Below, piece after piece: positions 35,985-45,635 of a DNA stretch of 62,976 nt. The stretch is taken from NCBI GenBank assembly GCA_015060765.1, contig SUXW01000018.1, forward strand, positions 1 through 62,976. Direction: 5' to 3'. Under the pieces are notes generated by a model. The model saw only the letters and a list, made by a program, of their open reading frames with translations, made no database searches and was not told the DNA's origin. Positions within the stretch are counted from its first letter, which is position 1. Every line of letters begins with the position of its first letter. The position numbers and the translations under genes were made by a program. The DNA comes from Bacteroides sp. GTDB taxonomy: Bacteria > Bacteroidota > Bacteroidia > Bacteroidales > Bacteroidaceae.

Positions 35985-38314
35985 CAAAAACTAACTTTTT
36001 GTAATTTACCATCGGATGGCAAACAAAGCAGACCGTTGGTAGTCTTCTTGTCGGCCTTGTATTGCTTCCATGTAATCTTATCCCATTTCAATAGGTCGGT
36101 ACACTGTGCTACCGGGATATGCGGTATAGCCGAACCATCCTTTACCATAATTACGATAGAAAGTTCACCACATTCCACATGGTTCCATCCGGGATTATAC
36201 ACTTTGCCTGTTTGATAATCAATCCATTTATCCTTACCTGGCAGATACACATCGCGGCTTGTTCCGTCTTCCAACATGGGAGCAACCAACAGGTTATTGC
36301 CAAACAAGTATTCGTCTTCTACCATCCAAGCACCTGGATCATCGGGATATTCAAACAACAAGGCACGCATCATAGGCCAACCGTTTTCGGACGATTCCTT
36401 GGCTTGTGCATAGACATAAGGCATCAGTTTGTATTTCAATTCCGCACACTTACGAAAATAGTTCAAGAAATTTTTGTCGTTATACAACCATGGCTCAGTA
36501 GGAGGCGCACCGTGCAAACGACTATGCGATGTCAAGAAACCGTATGGCAACCAACGACGATACAGATTCTGGGGAGTGGAGGTTACAAAACCGCCAATAT
36601 CGTTGCTCCAGAATGAGAAACCACTCAAACCAATGGAAAGACCGGCACGAACAGTACCTTGGAAACCGGTATTGGTGGTAGCGGCATCGCCTCCCCAATG
36701 CAATGGATAGCGTTGGGAACCTGCCCAAGCCGAACGGGCCCAAATGATGTTTTCGTTATGAAGCTGGCGGGTGATATCGGCTACCGCTTTGTTGTAACGC
36801 AATGGATAGAGGTTGTGTTCATACAAACCCGAACGACCGTTGGCGTAAATGGCATCGACCGGTGCACCTTCGCCAAAATCTACCTTGATGGCGCCTACAC
36901 CCATCTCAATCAAATTACCCAACTTTTCCTGATACCACTTCACGGTTTCGGGATTGGTAAAATCGAGCACCACATCTTCGTAAGGCAACTGACCCTTACC
37001 GTTCTTTACATACAATCCCTTCTCAACAAGTTCGGGGAAGAACTTATTCTTCGGCGTAAAGTAGGGCAACTGCCACAAACAAGTACGGAAACCTTGTGCC
37101 TTCAAATCATCGAGCATCTGCTTGGGATTGTCAAAGCGGTCGGCAGCAAAGGCATAGTCACATTGCCAGTCCACGCCAAACCAACCGGTATCGAAATGAA
37201 TCACATCACTCGGAATCTTGTTGGCACGGAGCTGCTTGGCCACTTCGCGTCCTTCGGCTTCACTGAAATAAGTGATGCGGCTCATCCAAGTACCGAACGA
37301 CCACAACGGCGGCATTTGCGGACGACCTACCAATGCTGTATATTCACTCAAAATATCCTTCGGCTCACCAAAGAAGATGAATATATCCATGGTTTCATCG
37401 GCCATGAACAACTTGGTCGCACCTATATAACTCTGACCAAAATCGCATGTCACCGGTGCGGAAGTATGCATGAACATACCATAACCCCGATTGCTGAAGA
37501 AGAAAGGAATGGGTTTGTACATATCGGGACTTTCGGGACCTTGCGGGTCGGTAACAAACAAGTTGATCTTCTGTCCCGCCTTATTCAAGGAAGTGGGCGA
37601 TTCACCGCAACCATAAATTTTTTCACCCGGTGCCAAACTGAACACAGGATTGATGCTGCGCGAATTGTCCGAACCACGTTTGATGAAGCTGAACGGCGGG
37701 ACCTTGATCTGTGTCGAATCGTTGTCGCTCCAACAACGGGTATGAGTCAGTTCCTTACCGTTGGCATCCTTCAAGACCAAACGCCATGGATAATTTTCGA
37801 TAGTCAGACTACCGTATTTGGAAGCATAAACCGTCCGATTACCGTCTTGGGAAGTTTTCCACAACGAACGTCCGTCGGCAGGTTGGGACACCAACATCAT
37901 GGAAGGCTCATCCTTGGGAACAACCGGAGTAGTAAGCATACGGATACGGAGGGTCCGTTCATTAACCGGTTCAACAGTAAACTGCAACTGGGGGTCTTGA
38001 TCGTAAGCAGGTGTCGGGAAATCCAACGACTTCAACGGTTGATGCAAGAATGTGTTGGCATTGAAAGCCTGTCTCGGCTGGAGTTGGTGACGTTTCCATT
38101 GAACGATTCCTTTCCCCGTAGCCGGATCCATAGAAACAAGACTGTCTGCAAAGAAATAAGTGTTACTGAAATCAAGAAAATCCTGACTCATATCCTTAGT
38201 TTGAGACAACAAATAAGCCAATCCGGCATTGGTCTTCTGTTGGGGAAATACAGAAACAGAAGATAGGGCAAATAAAGTCAAAGCTGCCCCTTTCAATAAA
38301 TTTTGTTTTTTCAT
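35984..38314 (-). CDS. GH31 glycosidase (probable alpha-xylosidase)
   Basis: A 776-residue secreted GH31 enzyme with signal MKKQNLLKGAALTLFALSSV. The nucleophile Asp is in GAIKVDFGEGAPVDAIY and the acid/base Asp in HWGGDAATTNTGF. The sequence after the nucleophile (FGE) resembles alpha-xylosidases more than alpha-glucosidases. It is first in a two-gene operon with GH3; no SusCD pair is adjacent. The upstream gap holds the 12-bp palindrome AATGAATTCATT near 38358. Specificity is inferred. Confidence 0.88.
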   Translation of the reverse strand: MKKQNLLKGAALTLFALSSVSVFPQQKTNAGLAYLLSQTKDMSQDFLDFSNTYFFADSLVSMDPATGKGIVQWKRHQLQPRQAFNANTFLHQPLKSLDFPTPAYDQDPQLQFTVEPVNERTLRIRMLTTPVVPKDEPSMMLVSQPADGRSLWKTSQDGNRTVYASKYGSLTIENYPWRLVLKDANGKELTHTRCWSDNDSTQIKVPPFSFIKRGSDNSRSINPVFSLAPGEKIYGCGESPTSLNKAGQKINLFVTDPQGPESPDMYKPIPFFFSNRGYGMFMHTSAPVTCDFGQSYIGATKLFMADETMDIFIFFGEPKDILSEYTALVGRPQMPPLWSFGTWMSRITYFSEAEGREVAKQLRANKIPSDVIHFDTGWFGVDWQCDYAFAADRFDNPKQMLDDLKAQGFRTCLWQLPYFTPKNKFFPELVEKGLYVKNGKGQLPYEDVVLDFTNPETVKWYQEKLGNLIEMGVGAIKVDFGEGAPVDAIYANGRSGLYEHNLYPLRYNKAVADITRQLHNENIIWARSAWAGSQRYPLHWGGDAATTNTGFQGTVRAGLSIGLSGFSFWSNDIGGFVTSTPQNLYRRWLPYGFLTSHSRLHGAPPTEPWLYNDKNFLNYFRKCAELKYKLMPYVYAQAKESSENGWPMMRALLFEYPDDPGAWMVEDEYLFGNNLLVAPMLEDGTSRDVYLPGKDKWIDYQTGKVYNPGWNHVECGELSIVIMVKDGSAIPHIPVAQCTDLLKWDKITWKQYKADKKTTNGLLCLPSDGKLQKVSF

Positions 38315-38409
38315 GGTTAACTATTATTCAATGTTATTTCTTATAAGGTGTAAAATTAATGAATTCATTCGTTAATGAAAAGAAATATATGTTTCGGTTA
38401 TAGGTGCCA

Positions 38410-38441
38410 TTTGTTTTTTCTTCTATTCTTTACTATCTTTG
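38410..38441 (+). promoter_or_regulatory. promoter of the DUF2723 gene
   Basis: TTTG (38410-38413), 20 nt, then TATCTTTG (38434-38441) is a full match to the Bacteroides -33/-7 consensus, about 33 nt ahead of the ATG. Confidence 0.75.
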
Positions 38442-38474
38442 CGCCCGTTGAACGTTTAACGAAACTATATTTTC

Positions 38475-41400
38475 ATGAAGCAGTACAAGTTAGTGAACAA
38501 CCTGACCGGTTGGCTCGCTTTTATAATTGCAGCCATAACGTATTGTATGACTGTAGAACCGACAGCCAGTTTCTGGGACTGTCCGGAATTCATCACTACT
38601 GGATATAAACTCGAAGTGGGACACCCACCCGGTGCACCTTTCTTTATGCTTACTGCCAACTTATTCAGCCAATTTGCCAGTGACCCCAGTCAGGTGGCTT
38701 ACATGGTAAACATCATGAATGCCTTGATGAGTGCCGCCTGTATCATGTTCTTGTTCTGGAGCATTACGCATCTGGCCAAGAAATTGGTATGTCCCGATGA
38801 AAACAACATGACCACGGGACAAATGATAACCATCATCGGCTCCGGCTTGGTAGGTGCATTAGCCTATACATGGAGCGATACCTTCTGGTATAGTGCCGTA
38901 GAGGGAGAAGTATATGCTTACTCCAGTCTCTTTACAGCTGTAGTCTTCTGGTTGATTCTGAAATGGGAAGCGGTAGCCGATGATGTACATAGCGACCGTT
39001 GGCTGATTCTCATTGCTTACCTCATGGGGTTGAGTATTGGTGTACACCTATTGAACCTGCTCTGTATCCCAGCTATTGTTTTGGTCTATTACTTCAAGAA
39101 AAATCCGAATGCTACTCTAAAAGGCAGTCTGCTTGCATTGGTAGGTTCCGGTGCCTTGGTTGCTGCCGTATTATATGGTATTGTACCGGGTATTGTAAAA
39201 ATAGGTGGCTGGTTTGAATTACTGTTTGTCAACAACCTGAGCATGCCGTTCAATACAGGTTTGATTGTCTATATCATTCTGTTGGCAGCTGCCATTATTT
39301 GGGGAGTATACGAAAGCTATACCCAAAAGAGCCGCAAGCGCATGAACATCTCTTTCCTTACCACTGTCGGTATGACCGGTATTCCGTTCTACGGACACGG
39401 TGCCATGAGTATTTTCATTGGCATTGTGGTACTTGGTGCTTTGGCATTCTATTTATTTGCCAAGTTGGATGCCAAATGGCAAATCAGCGCCCGCACGTTG
39501 AATACAGCCCTTCTCTGCATCATGATGATTGTAGTGGGTTATTCCTCCTATGCGCTGATTGTAATCCGTTCTACAGCCAATACTCCGATGGACCAGAACT
39601 CTCCAGAAGACATCTTTACGTTGGGCGATTATTTGGGACGTGAACAATACGGTACCCGTCCTTTGTTCTACGGACAGACCTATGCTTCCAAACCGGCTTT
39701 GAAGGAAGTGGACGGCGGATGCATGTACGATGTCATTGAAGGTGCGCCTGTATACCAACGGAAGGAAAAAGCTTCGGCCGATGAAAAGGACAGCTACGAA
39801 GTGGTACGTAATAAAATGGAATACAAGTATGCACAAAACATGCTCTTCCCTCGCATGTACAGCGAAGACCATGCCGAAGCCTACGAAAACTGGTTGGGCG
39901 GTATCGAAGGCAAGCAAGTGCCTTACGACCAATGTGGCAATATGATGATGGTAAAGATCCCTACCCAATTGGAAAACATCAAGTTCTTCTTCTCTTATCA
40001 GGTAAATTTCATGTATTGGCGTTATTTCATGTGGAACTTCGCCGGTCGTCAGAACGATATCCAAGGACACGGAGAAATGGAACATGGTAACTGGATTACC
40101 GGTATTCCGTTCATCGACAACATGTTGGTTGGCAATCAGGAATTCCTGCCATCCGATTTGAAGAACAACAAAGGACACAACGTATTCTTCTGCTTACCGT
40201 TGATTCTCGGCCTCATCGGTCTGTTCTGGCAAGCTTATAAGGGCGAAAAGGGTATCCAACAATTCTGGATAGTATTCTTCCTGTTTTTCATGACCGGACT
40301 CGCCATCGTACTTTATTTGAACCAAACTCCTTTACAACCTCGTGAACGCGACTATGCATACGCTGGTTCGTTCTATGCCTTTGCCATCTGGATTGGTTTG
40401 GGTGTAGCCGGTATCTCCCAATGGTTGGAAAAGAAGATTGGCGAAAAGCCAGCTGCTATCTTAGCCACTGTACTCGGTTTGTTTGTACCTGTACAAATGG
40501 TCAGCCAAACTTGGGACGACCACGACCGTAGCGGACGCTATACTTGCAGCGACTTCGGAAAGAACTATTTGAATACATTGCCCGAAGAAGGTAATCCGAT
40601 TATCTTTACCAACGGTGACAACGACACCTTCCCCTTGTGGTACAATCAGGAAGTGGAAGAATATCGTACCGATGCCCGTGTATGTAACTTGAGCTATCTG
40701 CAAACCGACTGGTACATCGACCAGATGAAGCGTGACGCTTACGATTCTCCGGCCGTACCTATCGATTGGAAGCGCTTGGAATATGTATCGGGACATAACG
40801 AAGCCATTGCTGTTCGTCCGGAAGTGAAGGAAACCATCGACAACTTCTACAAACAGAATCCGGAAGAAGCTGCCAAGAATTTCGGTGATAATCCTTACGA
40901 ACTGAAGAACATCTTGAAGTATTGGGTACGCGAGGCCAAAGACGGATTGCAGATGATTCCTACCGACAGTATCGTCATCAAGATAGACAAGGAAGCTGTG
41001 AAGCGTTCGGGCATGATGATTCCGGATTCACTCCATGGCGAAATTCCTGAATACATGCATATCTCGCTGAAAGGAAAGAGCCGCTTGTACAAGTACGAAT
41101 TGATGATGCTCGAAATGTTGGCCAACACCAACTGGGAACGTCCTATCTACATGGCTATCACAGTAGCTGCCGAGAATCACATGAATTTGGGCGACAATTT
41201 CATTCAAGAAGGATTGGCCTACCGCATCACTCCGTTCAATACTACAGCCTTGAATGCACGCATCGACAGTGAAAAGATGTACGACAACCTGATGAACCGT
41301 TACAAGTTCGGTAAGATTGATAATCCCGACATCTATTTAGATGAAACAGTGATGCGTATGTGTCATACCCATCGAAGAATGTTCGTACAATTGGCCGGAC

Positions 41401-41822
41401 AACTGATTAAGGAAGGCAAGAAAGATAAGGCCAAAAAGGCTTTGGATTACAGTTTAGAGGTAATCCCCAGCACCACTGTGCCTCATCAATACATTGAAAC
41501 CGCTTCAAAAGAGATGGCCGACCAGTACATCAGTTTGGGAGATACGGTTACTGCCCAATCCATCTTGAGCGAATTGGCCAATAATTCCGTTGAATACCTG
41601 ACTTGGTATTTAAGCCTGAACGACACTCAATTGATGAATGCATACGAAGAGACTGTCCGCCACTTCCTGATGCTGGAAGAAATTGACAAGAGTCTGGCCA
41701 AACTTTCTTCGTATGAAGGAGATAAGGAAAAAGAAGAACGGTCTTCGGATATAGCTTTGCATTATGCCCAAAAATTTGATGAACTCTATCGAATGTTCAA
41801 CGAACGGATAGGTAAAAAATGA
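38475..41822 (+). CDS. DUF2723 polytopic membrane protein, GT117-type glycosyltransferase-like
   Basis: An 1115-residue protein. The first 70 or so residues carry the DUF2723 signature (TYCMTVEPTASFWDCPEFITTGYKLEVGHPPGAPFFM), split here as TVEPTASFWDCPEF and KLEVGHPPGAPFF. About ten transmembrane helices fill residues 10-660, with a large soluble C-terminus. Human TMEM260, which O-mannosylates plexins and related receptors, belongs to the same family, so a lipid-linked sugar transferase role is likely. The conserved D/E near the N-terminus (DCPE) would be catalytic. The substrate in Bacteroides is not established. Confidence 0.9.
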   Translation: MKQYKLVNNLTGWLAFIIAAITYCMTVEPTASFWDCPEFITTGYKLEVGHPPGAPFFMLTANLFSQFASDPSQVAYMVNIMNALMSAACIMFLFWSITHLAKKLVCPDENNMTTGQMITIIGSGLVGALAYTWSDTFWYSAVEGEVYAYSSLFTAVVFWLILKWEAVADDVHSDRWLILIAYLMGLSIGVHLLNLLCIPAIVLVYYFKKNPNATLKGSLLALVGSGALVAAVLYGIVPGIVKIGGWFELLFVNNLSMPFNTGLIVYIILLAAAIIWGVYESYTQKSRKRMNISFLTTVGMTGIPFYGHGAMSIFIGIVVLGALAFYLFAKLDAKWQISARTLNTALLCIMMIVVGYSSYALIVIRSTANTPMDQNSPEDIFTLGDYLGREQYGTRPLFYGQTYASKPALKEVDGGCMYDVIEGAPVYQRKEKASADEKDSYEVVRNKMEYKYAQNMLFPRMYSEDHAEAYENWLGGIEGKQVPYDQCGNMMMVKIPTQLENIKFFFSYQVNFMYWRYFMWNFAGRQNDIQGHGEMEHGNWITGIPFIDNMLVGNQEFLPSDLKNNKGHNVFFCLPLILGLIGLFWQAYKGEKGIQQFWIVFFLFFMTGLAIVLYLNQTPLQPRERDYAYAGSFYAFAIWIGLGVAGISQWLEKKIGEKPAAILATVLGLFVPVQMVSQTWDDHDRSGRYTCSDFGKNYLNTLPEEGNPIIFTNGDNDTFPLWYNQEVEEYRTDARVCNLSYLQTDWYIDQMKRDAYDSPAVPIDWKRLEYVSGHNEAIAVRPEVKETIDNFYKQNPEEAAKNFGDNPYELKNILKYWVREAKDGLQMIPTDSIVIKIDKEAVKRSGMMIPDSLHGEIPEYMHISLKGKSRLYKYELMMLEMLANTNWERPIYMAITVAAENHMNLGDNFIQEGLAYRITPFNTTALNARIDSEKMYDNLMNRYKFGKIDNPDIYLDETVMRMCHTHRRMFVQLAGQLIKEGKKDKAKKALDYSLEVIPSTTVPHQYIETASKEMADQYISLGDTVTAQSILSELANNSVEYLTWYLSLNDTQLMNAYEETVRHFLMLEEIDKSLAKLSSYEGDKEKEERSSDIALHYAQKFDELYRMFNERIGKK

Positions 41823-41831
41823 TAACTCCCC

Positions 41832-41878
41832 ATGTCCTGATGGATGATTGTTTGAACAAATCATCCATCAGGACATGA
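41832..41878. repeat. 19-bp perfect hairpin
   Basis: Arms 41832-41850 and 41860-41878 pair perfectly over 19 bp with a 9-nt loop. It starts 10 nt after the DUF2723 stop and ends 16 nt before the deacetylase ATG. No T-run follows, so it is not a textbook terminator. Confidence 0.75.
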
Positions 41879-41894
41879 GTCATTAATAGAAAAG

Positions 41895-42506
41895 ATGCTG
41901 ATTGAACAACCTCCCTTGATATTACGCTGGATGTATCCACGTGCCCTTTGGCGGATGGATAAGAACGTGAAGGCTGTATACCTCACCTTCGACGACGGTC
42001 CAATTCCTGAAATCACGCCATGGGTACTCGATCTATTGGATCATTACCACATCAAAGCTACCTTTTTTCTGGTGGGTGACAATGTACGCAAACATCCCGA
42101 AGAATTCAAAATGATTATAGAAAGAGGACATCGGGTCGGTAATCATACCTACAATCATATTCAGGGACTCAAATATCTAAGCTACAACTATTTGGAGAAC
42201 ACAAACAAAGCCGACGAACTGATTCAAAGCAATCTTTTCCGTCCACCTCATGGATGGATGCGTTGGGCACAGTACATGGTATTGAGAAACAGATATACCA
42301 TTGTGATGTGGGACTTGGTTACCCGCGATTACAGTAAGCGGTTAAATGGGAAACAAGTATTGGGAAAAGTAAAGAAATATGTCCGCAACGGCTCCATCAT
42401 CACTTTTCATGATTCCATCAAATCCGAAAAGAACCTGAAATATGCCTTGCCCCGAGCCATCGAGTGGCTATTGGAACAAGGCTATGAGTTCAAAGTATTC
42501 GACTGA
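41895..42506 (+). CDS. polysaccharide deacetylase family protein (NodB-like)
   Basis: A 203-residue NodB-homology protein of carbohydrate esterase family 4. Motif 1 is TFDDGP (31-36, catalytic base Asp) and motif 2 is HTYNH (84-88, zinc His). Motif 3 region RPPHGWMRW and the final motif ITFHDS are present. It deacetylates an N-acetylated glycan, perhaps peptidoglycan or an exopolysaccharide. There is no signal peptide, so it could be cytoplasmic or exported by another route. It is convergent with the DUF4861 gene, 3 nt apart. Confidence 0.9.
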   Translation: MLIEQPPLILRWMYPRALWRMDKNVKAVYLTFDDGPIPEITPWVLDLLDHYHIKATFFLVGDNVRKHPEEFKMIIERGHRVGNHTYNHIQGLKYLSYNYLENTNKADELIQSNLFRPPHGWMRWAQYMVLRNRYTIVMWDLVTRDYSKRLNGKQVLGKVKKYVRNGSIITFHDSIKSEKNLKYALPRAIEWLLEQGYEFKVFD

Positions 42507-42509
42507 TAA

Positions 42510-43745
42510 TCATTCCAGATTCACTTTCAATGGATTGCGTACTTTCTGTGCAAAGGATTTCATGTATTCATTCCATCCCTCTATGGTAGTTATATCTGCC
42601 TGATCCCAAGCAAATCCCCAATAATACACATATTCGCTATCCGGTTCATAATCGCTAACGGCCAATACATGACCGAATGCATGGTTACGTTGTTTTCTTT
42701 CTTCTTCTGAAAACAGAACCTTTTTCACTTCCTCTACATTGAAAGGAAAGGCTGCCCCCATAAATATCTTCCCTTGTCCGGGACCGGTTGTAGGATCCAC
42801 GTATGTCATATATCCACTGGATGCGTCCATCATAACCGAACCATCCGCATCGTGAAGTACAATACCTGTCACAACGGGTAAAGATTCCTGTACATGACTA
42901 TAGGATACAGCAGTACGATTGAGGTACGAACCTGTATCCAATGTAATGACACGAGTTTCGACTATTGTAGAATCACCTTTCACCACTTGGGGATGGAATG
43001 TAAGCTTCACAGTAAAACGCAACGGACCATTATCCAATATTTCGTATTCTTTATAACACCATGGATACAAAATGCTATCGTCGACCATCAAGGCTGCTAC
43101 ACCTGCTCCTAAAGTAGGTCCCACTGCATAGCAATCCATACCATAACCATGATCTACATGATAAGTAATGCTCTTATGCAATTCTTCTGCAGCTTCAGGA
43201 TTTGTCTTTTTCAGAGCATTGATTCTATTCCAAACCTCCTGATCTGTTTCCATGGCATACATGGTCTCCAAAACCGGTTCATCGGTATTCCGCTTGACAA
43301 AGATATCGTAACCAAACCCTTTTTCTCCACGGATCTGTAGAGCAGGTCCATAGGCACGGCAGCCAATCAAGTCATTTTCCCAAGCAATATCATCCAGACG
43401 CTCCGGATACACTTTACCGCAAGCCTTTACACTAACCTGTTCGGGAGTACCTATTTTAATAGTATATCGACTCATACCTTCCGCTTCCACGGAAGCCGGG
43501 AAAATCAGATTTCCATCATAAGTTATCTGATAAGGCACTTCCACCCCATCGGCATCCCACACCACCACCTGTGATGTATCCGCCAATTCCAATCCTTCGA
43601 ACACCTCACTCATGGAAACTTCCACCATTTCCCCCTGACGGACAAAAGACAATGGATTACTAACCGTTACCGTCATGGTTTCCCTTCTTTCATTGCAAGC
43701 CGACAAACCAATCAAAAACAACAATCCTATAAACAGTTTTTTCAT
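42510..43745 (-). CDS. DUF4861 family lipoprotein
   Basis: A 411-residue lipoprotein (lipobox LSAC, Cys17 from the ATG at 43745). The C-terminal two thirds match DUF4861 in my reading (DIFVKRNTDEPVLETMYAM, HVDHGYGMDCYAVGPTLGAG, YYWGFAWDQADITTIEGW). These proteins are commonly found with unsaturated-uronate catabolism genes. Here it follows kduD and kduI on the same strand, supporting a role in processing pectin- or glycosaminoglycan-derived sugars. No reaction can be assigned. Confidence 0.75.
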   Translation of the reverse strand: MKKLFIGLLFLIGLSACNERRETMTVTVSNPLSFVRQGEMVEVSMSEVFEGLELADTSQVVVWDADGVEVPYQITYDGNLIFPASVEAEGMSRYTIKIGTPEQVSVKACGKVYPERLDDIAWENDLIGCRAYGPALQIRGEKGFGYDIFVKRNTDEPVLETMYAMETDQEVWNRINALKKTNPEAAEELHKSITYHVDHGYGMDCYAVGPTLGAGVAALMVDDSILYPWCYKEYEILDNGPLRFTVKLTFHPQVVKGDSTIVETRVITLDTGSYLNRTAVSYSHVQESLPVVTGIVLHDADGSVMMDASSGYMTYVDPTTGPGQGKIFMGAAFPFNVEEVKKVLFSEEERKQRNHAFGHVLAVSDYEPDSEYVYYWGFAWDQADITTIEGWNEYMKSFAQKVRNPLKVNLE

Positions 43746-43824
43746 ATCCAATCCAAACATAGAAACGGATAATCAAGGTATCACATTCCTCAATTATCCG
43801 TTTCTACACTAATTCATTCAACGA

Positions 43825-44622
43825 TTAGGGTTGCTTGCCAATGTAAGCCAAGATACCACCGTCTACATACAATACGTGACCGTTTACTGCATCCGAAGCC
43901 TTAGAAGCCAAGAATACTGCCGGACCACCCAATTCTTCCGGATCCAACCAACGACCAGCCGGAGTCTTAGCACAAATGAAGCTATCGAATGGATGACGGC
44001 TACCATCAGCCTGACGTTCACGAAGAGGAGCTGTCTGAGGAGTAGCGATATAACCCGGGCCAATGCCATTACACTGGATGTTATATTCACCATATTCAGA
44101 ACAAATGTTACGTGTCAACATCTTCAAGCCACCTTTTGCGGCAGCATAAGCCGATACTGTTTCGCGACCCAATTCAGACATCATAGAACAGATATTGATA
44201 ATCTTACCTTCACGACGTTCCATCATTTCAGGGATAACAGCGCTTGCACAAATAAACGGACCTACCAAGTCGATATCGATTACCTGTTGGAATTCAGAAC
44301 GCTTCATTTCATGCATAGGAATACGCTTGATGATACCTGCATTGTTTACCAAAATATCAATCTGTCCTACTTCAGTGTGAATCTTTTCTACGAGTTCCTT
44401 TACAGCCACTTCGTTAGTCACGTCGCACACATAACCGTGTACGTTTTCAATACCTGCTTCCTTATAATTAGCCAAACCTTTAGCCAATGCATCTTCATTG
44501 ATATCATTGAAGATGATGTTCTTGATACCTGCCTGTACAAAAGCCTTGGCAATGTTGAAACCAATACCGTAAGATGCGCCTGTAATCCACGCATTCTTAC
44601 CTTCCAAAGAAAAAATGTTCAT
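43825..44622 (-). CDS. kduD: 2-dehydro-3-deoxy-D-gluconate 5-dehydrogenase
   Basis: A 265-residue short-chain dehydrogenase. It interconverts 2,5-diketo-3-deoxygluconate and 2-keto-3-deoxygluconate with NAD(H) in pectin catabolism. The nucleotide motif TGASYGIG is at 14-21, NNAG at 93-96, and the catalytic residues S146, Y159 and K163 (SAYAAAKGG) are intact. It lies 42 nt after kduI, whose product it uses, which distinguishes it from other SDRs. Confidence 0.94.
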   Translation of the reverse strand: MNIFSLEGKNAWITGASYGIGFNIAKAFVQAGIKNIIFNDINEDALAKGLANYKEAGIENVHGYVCDVTNEVAVKELVEKIHTEVGQIDILVNNAGIIKRIPMHEMKRSEFQQVIDIDLVGPFICASAVIPEMMERREGKIINICSMMSELGRETVSAYAAAKGGLKMLTRNICSEYGEYNIQCNGIGPGYIATPQTAPLRERQADGSRHPFDSFICAKTPAGRWLDPEELGGPAVFLASKASDAVNGHVLYVDGGILAYIGKQP

Positions 44623-44664
44623 AATACAATGATTTAAGAAATGATTAATATCTTTATTTATCTC

Positions 44665-45507
44665 TTATTTCAAATCCGTAATGGCAAAGAAATCCTGATC
44701 TCCGTAGTCCAGATTTTCTCCACCCATTCCCCAAATGAATGTATAGTTGTGAGTAGCCGCAGCACTGTGGATAGACCATTCCGGAGAAAGCACAGCCTGT
44801 TCTCCCTTCATCCACAGATGACGGGTTTCTTGCGGTTCACCCATAAAATGACATACGGCATGTTCCTCGGGAACTTCAAAATAGAAATAAGCCTCCATCC
44901 GACGGCTATGCAAGTGCGCCGGCATGGTATTCCATACACTACCTGTCATCAGTTCGGTCATCCCCATCTGCAATTGGCAAGTGGGTAGAACCTGATTCAC
45001 CAACATTTTATTGATCCGACGGTCGTTCGATCCTTCCAAAGAGCCCATAGCGGCCACAATGGCATTTTCCTTTGTCACTTTCTTGTCCGGATAAGTGCAA
45101 TGGGCAGTTGTGGAGTTGAAGTAGAACTTGGCCGGATGAGCAGCGTCCTTGCTTTCGAATGTCACTTCACGGTCTCCGGCACCCAAATAGAGTGCTTCTT
45201 TATAATCGAGTTCGAATACGGCATCACCTGCCTTCACAACACCCGGTCCTCCTACATTGAAAATACCCAATTCACGACGAGAAAGGAAATGCGGAGCTTT
45301 CAACGGATCGATGGCTTCCAAAGGCAAAACTTCCTGAACAGGCATAGCCCCACCTACTATCATGCGGTCGTACATGGAATATACCATATTTACCTCATCA
45401 GCACTGAAGACTGTTTCAATCAGAAAATCACGGCGAATTCTACCCGTATCATAATTCTTCGCATCTTCGGGATGCGCGGCATATCGAATTTCATAATTCG
45501 TTTTCAT
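44665..45507 (-). CDS. kduI: 5-dehydro-4-deoxy-D-glucuronate isomerase
   Basis: A 280-residue cupin-fold isomerase acting on the unsaturated uronate breakdown product DKI (5-keto-4-deoxyuronate). The metal-binding region NTMPAHLHSRRMEAYFYF and the N-terminal sequence EIRYAAHPEDAKNYDTGRIRRDFL are characteristic. It is the first gene of the kduI-kduD-DUF4861 operon. A -7-like TAACTTTG lies about 45 nt upstream. Confidence 0.95.
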   Translation of the reverse strand: MKTNYEIRYAAHPEDAKNYDTGRIRRDFLIETVFSADEVNMVYSMYDRMIVGGAMPVQEVLPLEAIDPLKAPHFLSRRELGIFNVGGPGVVKAGDAVFELDYKEALYLGAGDREVTFESKDAAHPAKFYFNSTTAHCTYPDKKVTKENAIVAAMGSLEGSNDRRINKMLVNQVLPTCQLQMGMTELMTGSVWNTMPAHLHSRRMEAYFYFEVPEEHAVCHFMGEPQETRHLWMKGEQAVLSPEWSIHSAAATHNYTFIWGMGGENLDYGDQDFFAITDLK

Positions 45508-45550
45508 AATGAGATGTTTTTATAGTATTCTTGATTATGTTCCTCTTTTG

Positions 45551-45558
45551 CAAAGTTA
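45551..45558 (-). promoter_or_regulatory. kdu operon -7 box
   Basis: TAACTTTG on the minus strand is a perfect -7 box 43 nt ahead of the kduI ATG. A second box, TAGTTTTG, overlaps its upstream side; no -33 TTTG is at the standard distance. Confidence 0.45.
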
Positions 45559-45635
45559 CAAAACTAATTTATTTTTAAGTACAATAATCGTTCAGAAATC
45601 ATGTAAAATTTGTTTCAAAACATGCAATAATTGAT

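Noticed and set aside
36659..38266. Long open frame antisense to the GH31 gene (about 535 codons)
   Set aside because: It lies wholly opposite a clear GH31 gene with intact catalytic motifs, shows no family pattern, and is explained by codon bias of the true strand.
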